Notes: generated by a model not told the origin, from the sequence alone. A DNA stretch of 24,668 nt from an uncultured Lachnospiraceae bacterium (GCA_949076555.1 CARUOB010000005.1:8827-33494), one strand, 5' to 3'; shown: positions 6,539 through 14,039, counted from the stretch's first letter. Translations and numbers: made by a program.

Positions 6539-7504
6539 ATGAAAAAAAGAATTTTAAGCGCTGTTTTGACTCTCACCATGGCGGTAGGATTGTTGACGGG
6601 ATGTGGAGGAAGCAAAACTGCAAGCTGGACAGTTACCTGTCCGTGGGCGCCTTCAGGCGTTGCGGCGATGGTAAGCCAGAAGGCAGCTTCCATGTCAACG
6701 AACTATTCCGAGAATATTATTCTGGTAGCCGATGCAATTAAGGGAGATGCGGCTACGGTTAACACTTGGGTGGCTGATACGAAAGCGGATGATACGGAAC
6801 TGGTATTTGCGGGAGAAGGTTTATTCTCGATCACTTCGATTTTAGACCCGGCCAAACTGCAATTTACATATGACGATTTCGTTTTTGTAGAGAATTTATA
6901 TTCTTCCGTATTTGTAATGTCCGCGGATGCAAGCCTTAACATCAACGGCATGAGCGATTTGGAAGCTTATCTGGCAAGTGCGGATGAGATCAGCGTGGCG
7001 GCAAACGGCGCAACAAGCTCGGAAGCATTTTTGGCGGCAGCGCTTTTCGGCTCTATGGGTTACGGCGAGAAATTAAAGATCACGCCTTATAGCTCGGCAG
7101 CAGAAGCAGCGCAGGCAGTGGCAAGAGGAGAAACCAGCTTTGCTGTTTCCCACCAGTCACAGATATTGGAAACCTATCAGCAGGGCGGTGTTACCATCGT
7201 TTGCGCGTTTGACGGTGATGATATAACTGACGGCGAGTTTTCTGGCGTTGAAGGCGTAGGAAAGTATGGATATCCTTATTTCCGTAACCGCTGCTTTGTT
7301 CTTGCCCGCTCTGGCACCAAGGCTGAAACGGTAAGCGAGCTTAAGAAACTTTATGATGATATTCTTGCAGACGGTGAAATGGCATCCTGGCTGAGCGATA
7401 CGATGATGCTTGAAGTGGATACTATGAGCGAGCAGGATGTTCAGGACCATATCCAGAATGTTCAGGACATTGTAAATGAATATTATGATATCGTAGTAAA
7501 CTAA
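6539..7504 (+). CDS. tctC: Tripartite tricarboxylate transporter substrate-binding lipoprotein (TctC/Bug family)
   Basis: This is the extracytoplasmic solute receptor that captures substrate for the TctAB permease. The 321-residue product has a lipoprotein signal peptide (MKKR, hydrophobic core, lipobox LTGC with Cys22), so it is anchored on the outer face of the membrane. The following TVTCPWAPSGVAAM resembles the first strand of Bug-family receptors. I chose ATG 6539 because AAGGAG (6525-6530) sits 8 nt upstream; the in-frame GTG 6533 would be only 2 nt from it. Bug-family receptors usually bind small carboxylates. Here the operon ends in a sulfatase, suggesting a sulfated and perhaps carboxylated ligand (inference). 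A terminator-like hairpin after the gene may raise its level over tctB and tctA. Confidence 0.85.
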   Translation: MKKRILSAVLTLTMAVGLLTGCGGSKTASWTVTCPWAPSGVAAMVSQKAASMSTNYSENIILVADAIKGDAATVNTWVADTKADDTELVFAGEGLFSITSILDPAKLQFTYDDFVFVENLYSSVFVMSADASLNINGMSDLEAYLASADEISVAANGATSSEAFLAAALFGSMGYGEKLKITPYSSAAEAAQAVARGETSFAVSHQSQILETYQQGGVTIVCAFDGDDITDGEFSGVEGVGKYGYPYFRNRCFVLARSGTKAETVSELKKLYDDILADGEMASWLSDTMMLEVDTMSEQDVQDHIQNVQDIVNEYYDIVVN

Positions 7505-7519
7505 TCGAACCTTTTCATA

Positions 7520-7557
7520 GGATGGACAGGACCAGATAGGACTGCCCATCCTCTTTT
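7520..7557 (+). terminator. Intra-operon terminator or attenuator after tctC
   Basis: GGATGG-A-CAG (7520-7529) pairs with CTG-C-CCATCC (7542-7551), leaving one internal mismatch and a 12-nt loop, and is followed by TCTTTT. It lies between tctC and tctB. Partial termination here would give excess receptor over permease, as in many binding-protein transporters. Confidence 0.6.
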
Positions 7558-7617
7558 CATTCAATGAGACGATCTTTATGGAGTGTCTGGTTATTTCATA
7601 TGGAAAGGAGTTTGGGT

Positions 7618-8145
7618 ATGAAAGAGAAGGAAAGCTGGATGGACCGGCTGGATAAAAAAAGAGATGAGATAGATGAGAAACTTGCCAAAAAGGAGATAAA
7701 CCTGCCCATAGAATTTATTGCAGGAATTGTATTTTTGGTGCTTGGACTGGTAGTCTTGCTGATTATGCCAAGTCAGGTACCGGTGTCGGATACGGATGTG
7801 GTCAACGGCCGCGTGTTCCCGAAGCTGCTTATGGTAGTTATGATGATTTTCAGCGGGGTGCTCTTGCTGAAAGAATTGTACAATGTCTATGTAAAAAAGC
7901 GTCCATGGACGACAAAGACTGTGAATTTACTAATCGAGGTAAAGGCACTAGAGATTCTGGCTATTTTGCTGCTGACTTACGTGATCTGCCGGGTTACAGA
8001 TTTATTTGTGATAGGAGCGATTTTCTGTTGTTTGGGATTTCTGGTTTATTTCCGCTGCCGTAAAAAAAGTTATTATGTCATTACGCTGACAGCGGCAGTA
8101 CTGATTTGGGTAGCGTTCCGTTTCGGGCTGAACGTGAGCTTTTAG
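7618..8145 (+). CDS. tctB: Tripartite tricarboxylate transporter small membrane subunit (TctB)
   Basis: TctB is the small, poorly conserved membrane subunit that works with TctA to move the solute delivered by TctC. The 175-residue protein begins with a charged cytoplasmic stretch and then has about four membrane segments: one after LPIEFIAG, one at VFPKLLMVVMMIFSGVLLL, then a closely spaced pair towards the C-terminus. I chose ATG 7618 because GGAAAGGAG (7602-7610) precedes it by 7 nt. The open frame extends upstream to 7564 but has no ribosome binding site there. tctA begins 18 bases after the stop. Family membership rests on topology, size and position between tctC and tctA more than on sequence motifs. 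Confidence 0.8.
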   Translation: MKEKESWMDRLDKKRDEIDEKLAKKEINLPIEFIAGIVFLVLGLVVLLIMPSQVPVSDTDVVNGRVFPKLLMVVMMIFSGVLLLKELYNVYVKKRPWTTKTVNLLIEVKALEILAILLLTYVICRVTDLFVIGAIFCCLGFLVYFRCRKKSYYVITLTAAVLIWVAFRFGLNVSF

Positions 8146-8163
8146 GAAAGGGGGTTATAGAGT

Positions 8164-9660
8164 ATGTTAGAATTTATTGGTCCGGCTTTGGAGCATTTGT
8201 TTACACTGGAAAACTTCCTCTGGATGAATCTTGGCGTATTTATCGGTTCGGTATTCGCTGCGGTTCCGGGTCTTACGGTAATTCTTTGTGTTATTCTGTT
8301 CCTGCCATTTACTTATAAGATGACGGCCATTCCGGGTATGATGTTCCTGCTGGGTATTTACTGTGCCGGGGGATATGGGGGAAGCGTATCTGCCATATTG
8401 ATTAATACACCGGGAACGCCCCATGCGGCGGCTACGATGATGGACGGACATCCCCTTTCCCAAAAAGGACGTACAAAGGCGGCGCTTAAAATTGCGCTGT
8501 ATGCGTCTACTTTCGGCGGGGTATTTTCCGCACTGATGCTTTTATTCTTAGGACCCCAGGTGGCGGAGGTTGCCGCCCAGCTTGGCACGGCGGAATATTT
8601 TATGGTGTGTCTGTTTGGTCTGACCATTATTGCCGGGGTTTCCGGAAAAAGTATGATTAAAGGTATTATAGCTGCCTGTGTAGGGCTTTTGATTTCCTGT
8701 ATCGGGGCAGACCCCATGACAAGCTATGACAGATTTACGCTTGGAATCCCCCGGTTATATCTGGGGCTGGATCTGGCTATTTGCCTGATCGGACTTTTTG
8801 CTCTTGTGGAAATTTTGGCGAAGGCAGAAAAGAAGCCGGGGCCGCTTATTCTGGATGCTGAGAAAATGCATGATAATGGCAAGATATCGAAAGAGGAATA
8901 TAAAAGGTTACTGCGGCCTACGCTGCTGTCATCTATCATAGGCGTTATGGTAGGTATTATTCCGGGAACCGGCGCTTCGGAAGCATCCTGGTTCAGTTAT
9001 GACAGGGCAAAGGCGATGTCCAAACATAAGGAAGAATTTGGACATGGGTCCGTAGAAGGTATCGCAGCCGCGGAGGCGGCTAATAATGCGGTAACCGGCG
9101 CGACGCTGATTCCGCTTTTGACCATGGGTATTCCCGGTGACGGAACAGTGGCAATTATGCTCTCAGCCCTTATGATCAATGGCCTGAATCCGGGGCTTAG
9201 CCTGTTTACGACACAGGGCGATATCATGTATGCCATTATGATTGGACTGATATTCGTAAATTTATTTATGCTTTTACAGGGGAGTTTTCTGACAAAACTT
9301 TTTGCCAAGGTGGTATCCATCCCGCAGGAGATTTTGACGCCGATCATCGTTCTTTTCTGTTTTGCCGGCGCCTATTCGGTGAACAAGAATTATTTTGATG
9401 TGGGAGTGGCACTGATTTTTGCAATTATTGCATGGCTGCTGCGCAAGCTGGAAATGCCTGCGGTGCCTATTTTGTTAGGAATGGTACTGGGAAATATGAC
9501 GGAAACGAATTTCCGCCGTGCCCTGCTCATATCCAATGGAAATCCTGCCATTTTTGTAAGCAGCATTTATTGTATCATTTTCATAGTACTGACTGTCCTT
9601 GCGGTGGCAACGCTTATAAGAAGCAAGATGAAGGAAGCAAAGGCAGGCATAAAAAAATAG
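8164..9660 (+). CDS. tctA: Tripartite tricarboxylate transporter large permease (TctA)
   Basis: TctA is the main ion-coupled permease of the TTT system. At 498 residues with about 11-12 hydrophobic segments it has the usual size. Family landmarks are the N-terminal half-motif GSVFAAVPGLT followed by a hydrophobic LPFTY segment, the GGYGGSVSAILINTPGTP loop, and the second-half repeat GIIPGTGASEASWFSYDRAK. AGGAAAGGGGG precedes ATG 8164. The sulfatase starts 13 bases after the stop, so import and desulfation are almost certainly cotranscribed. The presence of a secondary carboxylate-type permease, rather than a sugar ABC or PTS system, points to a small organic anion as substrate. Confidence 0.94.
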   Translation: MLEFIGPALEHLFTLENFLWMNLGVFIGSVFAAVPGLTVILCVILFLPFTYKMTAIPGMMFLLGIYCAGGYGGSVSAILINTPGTPHAAATMMDGHPLSQKGRTKAALKIALYASTFGGVFSALMLLFLGPQVAEVAAQLGTAEYFMVCLFGLTIIAGVSGKSMIKGIIAACVGLLISCIGADPMTSYDRFTLGIPRLYLGLDLAICLIGLFALVEILAKAEKKPGPLILDAEKMHDNGKISKEEYKRLLRPTLLSSIIGVMVGIIPGTGASEASWFSYDRAKAMSKHKEEFGHGSVEGIAAAEAANNAVTGATLIPLLTMGIPGDGTVAIMLSALMINGLNPGLSLFTTQGDIMYAIMIGLIFVNLFMLLQGSFLTKLFAKVVSIPQEILTPIIVLFCFAGAYSVNKNYFDVGVALIFAIIAWLLRKLEMPAVPILLGMVLGNMTETNFRRALLISNGNPAIFVSSIYCIIFIVLTVLAVATLIRSKMKEAKAGIKK

Positions 9661-9673
9661 TGGAGGAAAGTTT

Positions 9674-11026
9674 ATGGCTTATAATATAATATTTTATTTT
9701 ACAGATCAGCAAAGGGCAGACACTTGTGGATGCTTCGGACAGCCGTTAAATATTACGCCGAACCTTGACCGGCTGGCTGCAGAAGGAGTAAAATTTGATT
9801 ATGCGTTCTCGCCCCAGCCTGTCTGCGGCCCCTGCCGTGCACTGTTCCAGACAGGGAAATATCCTACGGAAACGGGATGCTTCCGCAACAATGTTATGCT
9901 GCCGGACAATATTAAAACATTGGCAGATTACATAGAAGAAGCAGGATATGAGACGGCATATATCGGTAAGTGGCATCTGGCAAGTGACGGGGAACTGGAA
10001 AAGCCGCCGACGATTGACCATACGATTACCCCGATTCCCCGTGAATTGAGAGGGGGATATACCGGATTCTGGCGTACTGCCGACGTATTGGAATTTACTT
10101 CCCACGGTTATGACGGCTATGTATTTGACGAAAACAACAACCGGATCGATTTTAAGGGATACCGTGCAGACTGCATTACGGATCTTGCTCTTGACTTTTT
10201 TGATGAAAGGGATACCGAAAAGCCGTTTTTCATGACCATATCCCATATTGAGCCTCATCACCAGAATGACAGAAAACATTATGAAGGGCCGGAAGGATCG
10301 AAAGAAAAGTTTAAAGACTACATACTGCCGGAAGATTTGAAAGCATTAAAAGGGGATGCGGAAATTGAATATCCTGATTATCTGGGAGCATGTGAGAATC
10401 TGGACGAGAATTTAGGCAAACTGGTTGAAAAGTTAAAAGAGAAAAACCTGTATGATAATACGATTATCATTTTTGCATCCGACCATGGTTCCCACTTCAA
10501 GACAAGAAACCGGGACAGCCATTTAAATGGTTATGACGATTATAAGCGTTCCTGCCATGATGCATGTCTCAGAGTGCCCCTTGTTATTGCCGGAGGCCCT
10601 TATAAAGGGGGCGTGGCAGTGGAGGAGCTGGTGAGCACGGAGAGCCTTCCCAAGACGATTCTTGCCATGGCGGGCGTGGATGTGGGAGATGCCATGATAG
10701 GCGAAAACCTTCTGCACGTGGTGGAAAAGAAAGACAAAGAACGGCCGAACCAGATTTTTGCGCAGATTTCCGAGAGCAGAGTGGGAAGATGTGTCAGGAC
10801 GCCGAGATATACGTATTCCGTATATGCGCCGGGAGTGAATGGCGGCGAGGCGGCAGCGTCGGATGTTTATGCGGATGATTTCCTGTATGATATGGAGAAA
10901 GATCCGTATCAGTTAAACAATGTGGTTGCTGATCCTGACTATGCGGATGTGAAAGCAGATATGAGAAAACGGCTGCTTGACTGGATAGAAAAGGCGGAAG
11001 GAAAAAGACCTGCAATTACGGATTAA
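9674..11026 (+). CDS. Type I formylglycine sulfatase, cytoplasmic
   Basis: It hydrolyses an organic sulfate ester to alcohol and sulfate. The 450-residue alkaline-phosphatase-fold protein has metal ligands in FTDQQRADT (Asp11, Gln12) and the formylglycine motif CGPCR with Cys51 and Arg55 (a C-x-P-x-R site). A family-typical GKWHL stretch and second metal site FASDHGSH follow. There is no N-terminal signal peptide: the first residues already form the first strand (MAYNIIFYFTDQQR). It should therefore act in the cytoplasm on imported substrate. The anSME at 5246 would install formylglycine at Cys51. GGAGGAAAG precedes the ATG. The exact substrate (choline, aryl, sugar or other sulfate) cannot be read from the sequence; phosphonate hydrolase-like activity is a remote alternative. 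Confidence 0.92.
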   Translation: MAYNIIFYFTDQQRADTCGCFGQPLNITPNLDRLAAEGVKFDYAFSPQPVCGPCRALFQTGKYPTETGCFRNNVMLPDNIKTLADYIEEAGYETAYIGKWHLASDGELEKPPTIDHTITPIPRELRGGYTGFWRTADVLEFTSHGYDGYVFDENNNRIDFKGYRADCITDLALDFFDERDTEKPFFMTISHIEPHHQNDRKHYEGPEGSKEKFKDYILPEDLKALKGDAEIEYPDYLGACENLDENLGKLVEKLKEKNLYDNTIIIFASDHGSHFKTRNRDSHLNGYDDYKRSCHDACLRVPLVIAGGPYKGGVAVEELVSTESLPKTILAMAGVDVGDAMIGENLLHVVEKKDKERPNQIFAQISESRVGRCVRTPRYTYSVYAPGVNGGEAAASDVYADDFLYDMEKDPYQLNNVVADPDYADVKADMRKRLLDWIEKAEGKRPAITD

Positions 11027-11037
11027 GGAGTTGTAAT

Positions 11038-12150
11038 ATGGGAGCTTTGGATAAAAAATCAGAGCAGACATATCTTTGGTTACGTTCTTATATTGATGAG
11101 AATAAGTTTGCGGATAATTCCAAACTCCCATCCGAAAATGTCTTAAGCCACCGGCTGAAAGTGAGCCGGGAAACGGTCCGCACTGCGCTTGCCAGACTGG
11201 ATCAGGAGGGACTGATCAGAAAGGTAAGAGGAAGCGGGACGTACATAAATAAGGAAGTAGCCCTGACCAAGGAACTGGGAGGCAGCAATGGCAATATTAA
11301 AGTGGGACTGGTACTGCAAGGACAGGACAGGAAGGCCAATTCTGCCCTGATAGACGGCATCCGGAGTGTGCTGCATGCGGATGAGGTTGAACTTCGCATT
11401 TTTCTTACGGACAATAAGTTTGCCAATGAACGGCGCTGTCTCCTGACAGTTGTGCATCAGGAGTTTCAGGGATTCATTGTGGATGGCGTGAAAGCAAGTC
11501 TGCTGAATCCAAATCTGGACTGTTATAAGCAGATATACCAGAAAAATATACCTGTTATTTTCTATAATAACTATTATAAAGATTTAGATTATCCCCGTGT
11601 GATCAGCAATGATAAGCAGTGCGCAGACAGACTTCTTGGACTTTTGATTAAGGCAGGACACAGACATATAGCCGGAATTTTTATTTATGACAATTACCAG
11701 AGTATTGAGAAGTTTCAGGGAATGGCCAAAGCGCTTAGAAGACACGAAGTGGAATTGCAGGACGACTATATTAAATGGTGTATTTCCAATGAAGCTCATG
11801 ATGACCGTTTTATCCACTCCATAGAAAAATTTTTGAAAGGGATCCCCCGCTGTACGGCGATTGTCTGCTGTAATTATATGATTTACCGGCTGGTAAGACA
11901 GGCGTTGAGGGAGCAGGGGAAAAGGGTCCCGGAGGATTATTCCATCATCTGCTTTGACTATTCGGGCGATGACTGGGAGCAGGAAGGCGTTACCTGTTCT
12001 ATTCATCAGGGATACCAGATAGGACAGGAAGTGGCTTTGCGGCTCTTGAAAATGATTGAGCGCAGGCAGTGTAAAGGGCAGGATTATTCCTGCATTATGC
12101 CTCCCCAAATTTATAAAGGGCGTTCCATTAAGCAAATAGGAAAAAAATAG
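11038..12150 (+). CDS. GntR/LacI-hybrid transcriptional regulator (AraR-like layout)
   Basis: This is a likely ligand-responsive regulator of the sulfatase-transporter operon. The 370 residues contain an N-terminal GntR winged helix (about 1-75; KLPSENVLSHRLKVSRETVR then GLIRKVRGSGTY). A LacI/PurR-type periplasmic-binding-like effector domain follows, starting at IKVGLVLQG and containing GFIVDG and IPVIFYNN, with DYSIICFDYSGDDW near the end. This layout is known from AraR-type regulators. The SD AAGGAG (11025-11030) overlaps the sulfatase stop codon, so translation is tightly linked. The palindrome at 6478-6492 is a candidate operator. The effector is probably the sulfate ester or its desulfated product (inference). 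Confidence 0.9.
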   Translation: MGALDKKSEQTYLWLRSYIDENKFADNSKLPSENVLSHRLKVSRETVRTALARLDQEGLIRKVRGSGTYINKEVALTKELGGSNGNIKVGLVLQGQDRKANSALIDGIRSVLHADEVELRIFLTDNKFANERRCLLTVVHQEFQGFIVDGVKASLLNPNLDCYKQIYQKNIPVIFYNNYYKDLDYPRVISNDKQCADRLLGLLIKAGHRHIAGIFIYDNYQSIEKFQGMAKALRRHEVELQDDYIKWCISNEAHDDRFIHSIEKFLKGIPRCTAIVCCNYMIYRLVRQALREQGKRVPEDYSIICFDYSGDDWEQEGVTCSIHQGYQIGQEVALRLLKMIERRQCKGQDYSCIMPPQIYKGRSIKQIGKK

Positions 12151-12157
12151 GATTACT

Positions 12158-12190
12158 AAAAAATCCCGCAGTTTTGTGCTGCGGGGTTTT
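12158..12190. terminator. Bidirectional rho-independent terminator
   Basis: CCCGCAG (12165-12171) pairs with CTGCGGG (12179-12185) across a 7-nt loop. On the + strand GTTTT follows; on the - strand the A-run at 12158-12163 gives a T6 tract. It closes the regulator's operon and also the convergent 47-codon gene on the other strand. Confidence 0.85.
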
Positions 12191-12220
12191 GTGCAATAAG
12201 CTGTATATCTGAAACTTATA

Positions 12221-12364
12221 TTAATTGAAGAGAGAAGTCCCGTATTTCATTTTTCTGAAAATTTTGTAGCCGAGTGTTCCAACGAGGGAAACGAGAAGAT
12301 AAAGTGTAGAAAGGCCGCCTGCGGCGCCGCCGACTATAATTAAAATTAAAACTCCAATATTCAT
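12221..12364 (-). CDS. Small membrane protein of unknown function (47 aa)
   Basis: I do not recognise a named family. On the minus strand, ATG at 12364-12362 opens a 47-residue frame ending with TAA at 12221. The product starts MNIGVLILIIVGGAAGG and continues with a hydrophobic, Gly-rich stretch. It ends in a basic tail (KIFRKMKYGTSLFN), as expected for a single or tightly paired membrane segment with a cytoplasmic positive end. AAAAAGGAG lies upstream on that strand (complement of 12376-12384), 11 nt from the ATG. The shared terminator follows the stop. Codon use, SD, membrane profile and terminator together make it a credible gene despite its size. It is the only minus-strand gene I support in the window. 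Confidence 0.7.
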   Translation of the reverse strand: MNIGVLILIIVGGAAGGLSTLYLLVSLVGTLGYKIFRKMKYGTSLFN

Positions 12365-12384
12365 ATCTATGTAATCTCCTTTTT

Positions 12385-12566
12385 CACATTTAATAATTTA
12401 TTGCACAGACCGCACGGAAACCGTGAAAACCGCACAGCAAAAAAACAACGCGATTTCCGGTGCATCGTGTCTGTATGGATATTGCCTGTGTGTTATGTCA
12501 TGGATGAAACATGTGAAAAAAGAGTATTATTTTTGACCATCCTGTCTGTGAATGTAATTTGCGATA
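12385..12566. other. Intergenic stretch with a short palindrome
   Basis: I see no convincing gene here. It carries the perfect palindrome CACGG-AAA-CCGTG (12413-12425) flanked by CCGCAC on both sides (12410-12415 and 12430-12435), upstream of the divergent 47-aa gene, so it could be an operator. A + strand open frame (12401-12607) has no ribosome binding site and no protein-like composition. Confidence 0.4.
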
Positions 12567-12989
12567 ATGATACCGCAGGAATTGTGCGAGGGTATCTCAC
12601 GCGCTAAAAACAATCCGGATAGGGTATAATGGTTTACAGATGAAATGCCGGAAAAAAGATGTGACGCGATCTGCCTGACGGTGCGGGACGGCGTTCTTAC
12701 ACTTCGGTTTCTGGCGGCAGACAGTGTTTCCGACGTGCCGGAATCCCGCGCGGAAAGATATTTCTGGGCGGGAAAATGTTTGGCAGTGGAAAGGATGGCG
12801 GACGAATGGTTTACATAACAATTCTGCACACCGCAGACTGCACCCGTGGTCTCCAAGACGGAAGATGCGCCGGAGCAGACGTTCCAGAGGAGCAGAAGCA
12901 ATATGTAAAAAAGACATAGATTTTTTCGGTATGTTTTACGTGCCGTCATGGGTGTTATTATAGCAGAGATTGTTGGGTTAATCAAATAG
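12567..12989 (+). pseudogene. Decayed gene, one frame interrupted by three TAA codons
   Basis: One frame runs 140 codons from ATG 12567 to TAG 12987-12989 with internal TAA codons at 12627, 12816 and 12906. Between the stops it reads like a real protein in local codon style: MIPQELCEGISRAKNNPDRV, then a block including DAICLTVRDGVLTLRFL and ESRAERYFWAGKCLAVERM, then a Pro/Gln/Ser-rich linker. It ends in a basic-hydrophobic C-terminus (RAVMGVIIAEIVGLIK) typical of a membrane anchor. Each TAA is one step from CAA (Gln). No frameshift is needed. There is no clear ribosome binding site before 12567. I do not recognise the family. The middle segment alone (ATG 12645 to TAA 12818, 57 aa) could still be translated, but it lacks an SD. 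Confidence 0.6.
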
Positions 12990-13002
12990 TATGAAAAAAG
13001 TC

Positions 13003-13033
13003 TTGACTCTTACGTAGCGTAATAGTTTATATT
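13003..13033 (+). promoter_or_regulatory. MerR-type promoter with 19-bp spacer and central dyad
   Basis: TTGACT (13003-13008) and TATATT (13028-13033) are separated by 19 bp, the over-long spacing that MerR-family activators correct by DNA distortion. The spacer region holds the dyad TTACG-TAG-CGTAA (13010-13022), extended outward by ACT and AGT. The MerR gene follows at once, so this is an autoregulatory promoter. Confidence 0.85.
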
Positions 13034-13063
13034 GACATTACCAAGAGAATGGGGGATGCGCCA

Positions 13064-13801
13064 ATGATGACGGTACATGAAGTGAGCAAGATTGCCGGGG
13101 TGAGTATACGCACTCTGCAATACTATGACAAGATCGGTCTTTTGCATCCGACGGGATACACCGATGCGGGATACAGACTGTATGACGATGCGGATCTGGA
13201 ACGCCTTCAGCAAATTTTACTGTTTCGTGAGTTGGAGTTTCCTCTGAAGGATATCAGGAAAATCATGGACAGTCCTGACTTTGACAGGAGTAAGGCACTG
13301 GAGCAGCAGATAGAACTGCTGACGCTCAAGAAGGAACATCTGGATAACCTGATCAAATTCGCGCTTGGAATAAAAATGTTAGGAGTGAAACATATGGATT
13401 TTTCAGCTTTTGATAGGAGCAAACTGGACGAATATGCAAGGCAGGCGAAAGAACAGTGGGGAAACACACCGGAGTATAAAGAGTTTGCCGAGAAATCAAA
13501 AAACAGGACAAAGGAGGAGGACAAACTTCTGGCTGACCGGTTTGCGCTGCTCTTCAAAGAGGCAGGCGAAATGAGGCATACCGATCCCGCATCACCCAAG
13601 GCGCAGGATCTTGTGAGAAGGATACAGGATTATATCACGGAGAATGCGTATACCTGTTCCGATAAAATATTGAGCGTATTGGGCAAGATGTATTCCGGCG
13701 GCGGGGATATTAGCAAGAACATCGACGGCGTTGGCGGGGAAGGAACCGGCGAATTTGTCGATAAAGCCATTCAGATTTATACCCAGAGAAGCCTTTCTTA
13801 G
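13064..13801 (+). CDS. MerR-family regulator with TipAS-like effector domain
   Basis: An N-terminal MerR winged helix (MTVHEVSKIAGVSIRTLQYYDKIGL onward, about residues 1-75) is followed by a coiled-coil dimer helix. A C-terminal all-alpha domain (about 110-245) resembles the TipAS antibiotic-binding domain, including a QWGNTPEYKEF-like stretch characteristic of TipAL-type proteins. Such proteins bind small hydrophobic compounds and activate their own promoter or a resistance gene. I chose ATG 13064 because GGGGG (13051-13055) lies 8 nt upstream. The earlier in-frame ATG 13049 has no SD and would leave a leader of under 10 nt. No target gene other than itself follows in the operon; the next + strand gene is over 550 bases away. 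Confidence 0.9.
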   Translation: MMTVHEVSKIAGVSIRTLQYYDKIGLLHPTGYTDAGYRLYDDADLERLQQILLFRELEFPLKDIRKIMDSPDFDRSKALEQQIELLTLKKEHLDNLIKFALGIKMLGVKHMDFSAFDRSKLDEYARQAKEQWGNTPEYKEFAEKSKNRTKEEDKLLADRFALLFKEAGEMRHTDPASPKAQDLVRRIQDYITENAYTCSDKILSVLGKMYSGGGDISKNIDGVGGEGTGEFVDKAIQIYTQRSLS

Positions 13802-13898
13802 AGGTAAATGCTGTGTTGCCATAAACGTGCGGGATATGTCAAAGTTCCGCGGAGTGGAGAATGCAAAGCGTGTGTTATGTTAACCAATAATTTGGCTG

Positions 13899-13920
13899 TT
13901 TGCGCGATATTTGCGCGATA
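13899..13920 (+). repeat. Exact tandem 11-bp direct repeat upstream of a TATACT box
   Basis: TTTGCGCGATA occurs twice back to back (13899-13909, 13910-13920). A -10-like TATACT lies at 13929-13934 without a good -35 at 17 bp. Direct repeats with one-turn spacing at the -35 position suit an activator of the OmpR type. The role is inferred. Confidence 0.5.
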
Positions 13921-13934
13921 AACCACACTATACT

Positions 13935-14039
13935 GACCGCGAAATATGTGATATTATGTAACCTGTAAAAGGGGAACACGTATGGCGCTTCATTCATACG
14001 TGATAAGGAAGCTGCGGGAGTGATTTCGCAGTTTTCTTT
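13935..14039 (+). ncRNA. Candidate small RNA or leader/attenuator with two hairpins
   Basis: Downstream of the TATACT box lies an 8-bp perfect hairpin (CACGTATG 13977-13984, CATACGTG 13995-14002). A second hairpin (CTGCG 14012-14016, CGCAG 14027-14031) is followed by TTTTCTTT, a terminator-like end. A 13-codon open frame (ATG 13982-TGA 14023, MALHSYVIRKLRE) with AAGGGG upstream spans both. GCGAAAT (13939-13945) is complementary to ATTTCGC (14023-14029) in the terminator stem, so an alternative fold is possible. I match it to no known RNA family. Either a roughly 100-nt RNA or an attenuated leader fits. Confidence 0.35.

Noticed and set aside
12401..12607. 68-codon + strand frame before the pseudogene
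   Set aside because: No SD and a composition unlike neighbouring proteins; treated as intergenic.
12527..12985. Two minus-strand frames (152 and 106 codons) over the decayed gene
   Set aside because: Their content mirrors the + strand pseudogene frame, and they lack ribosome binding sites.
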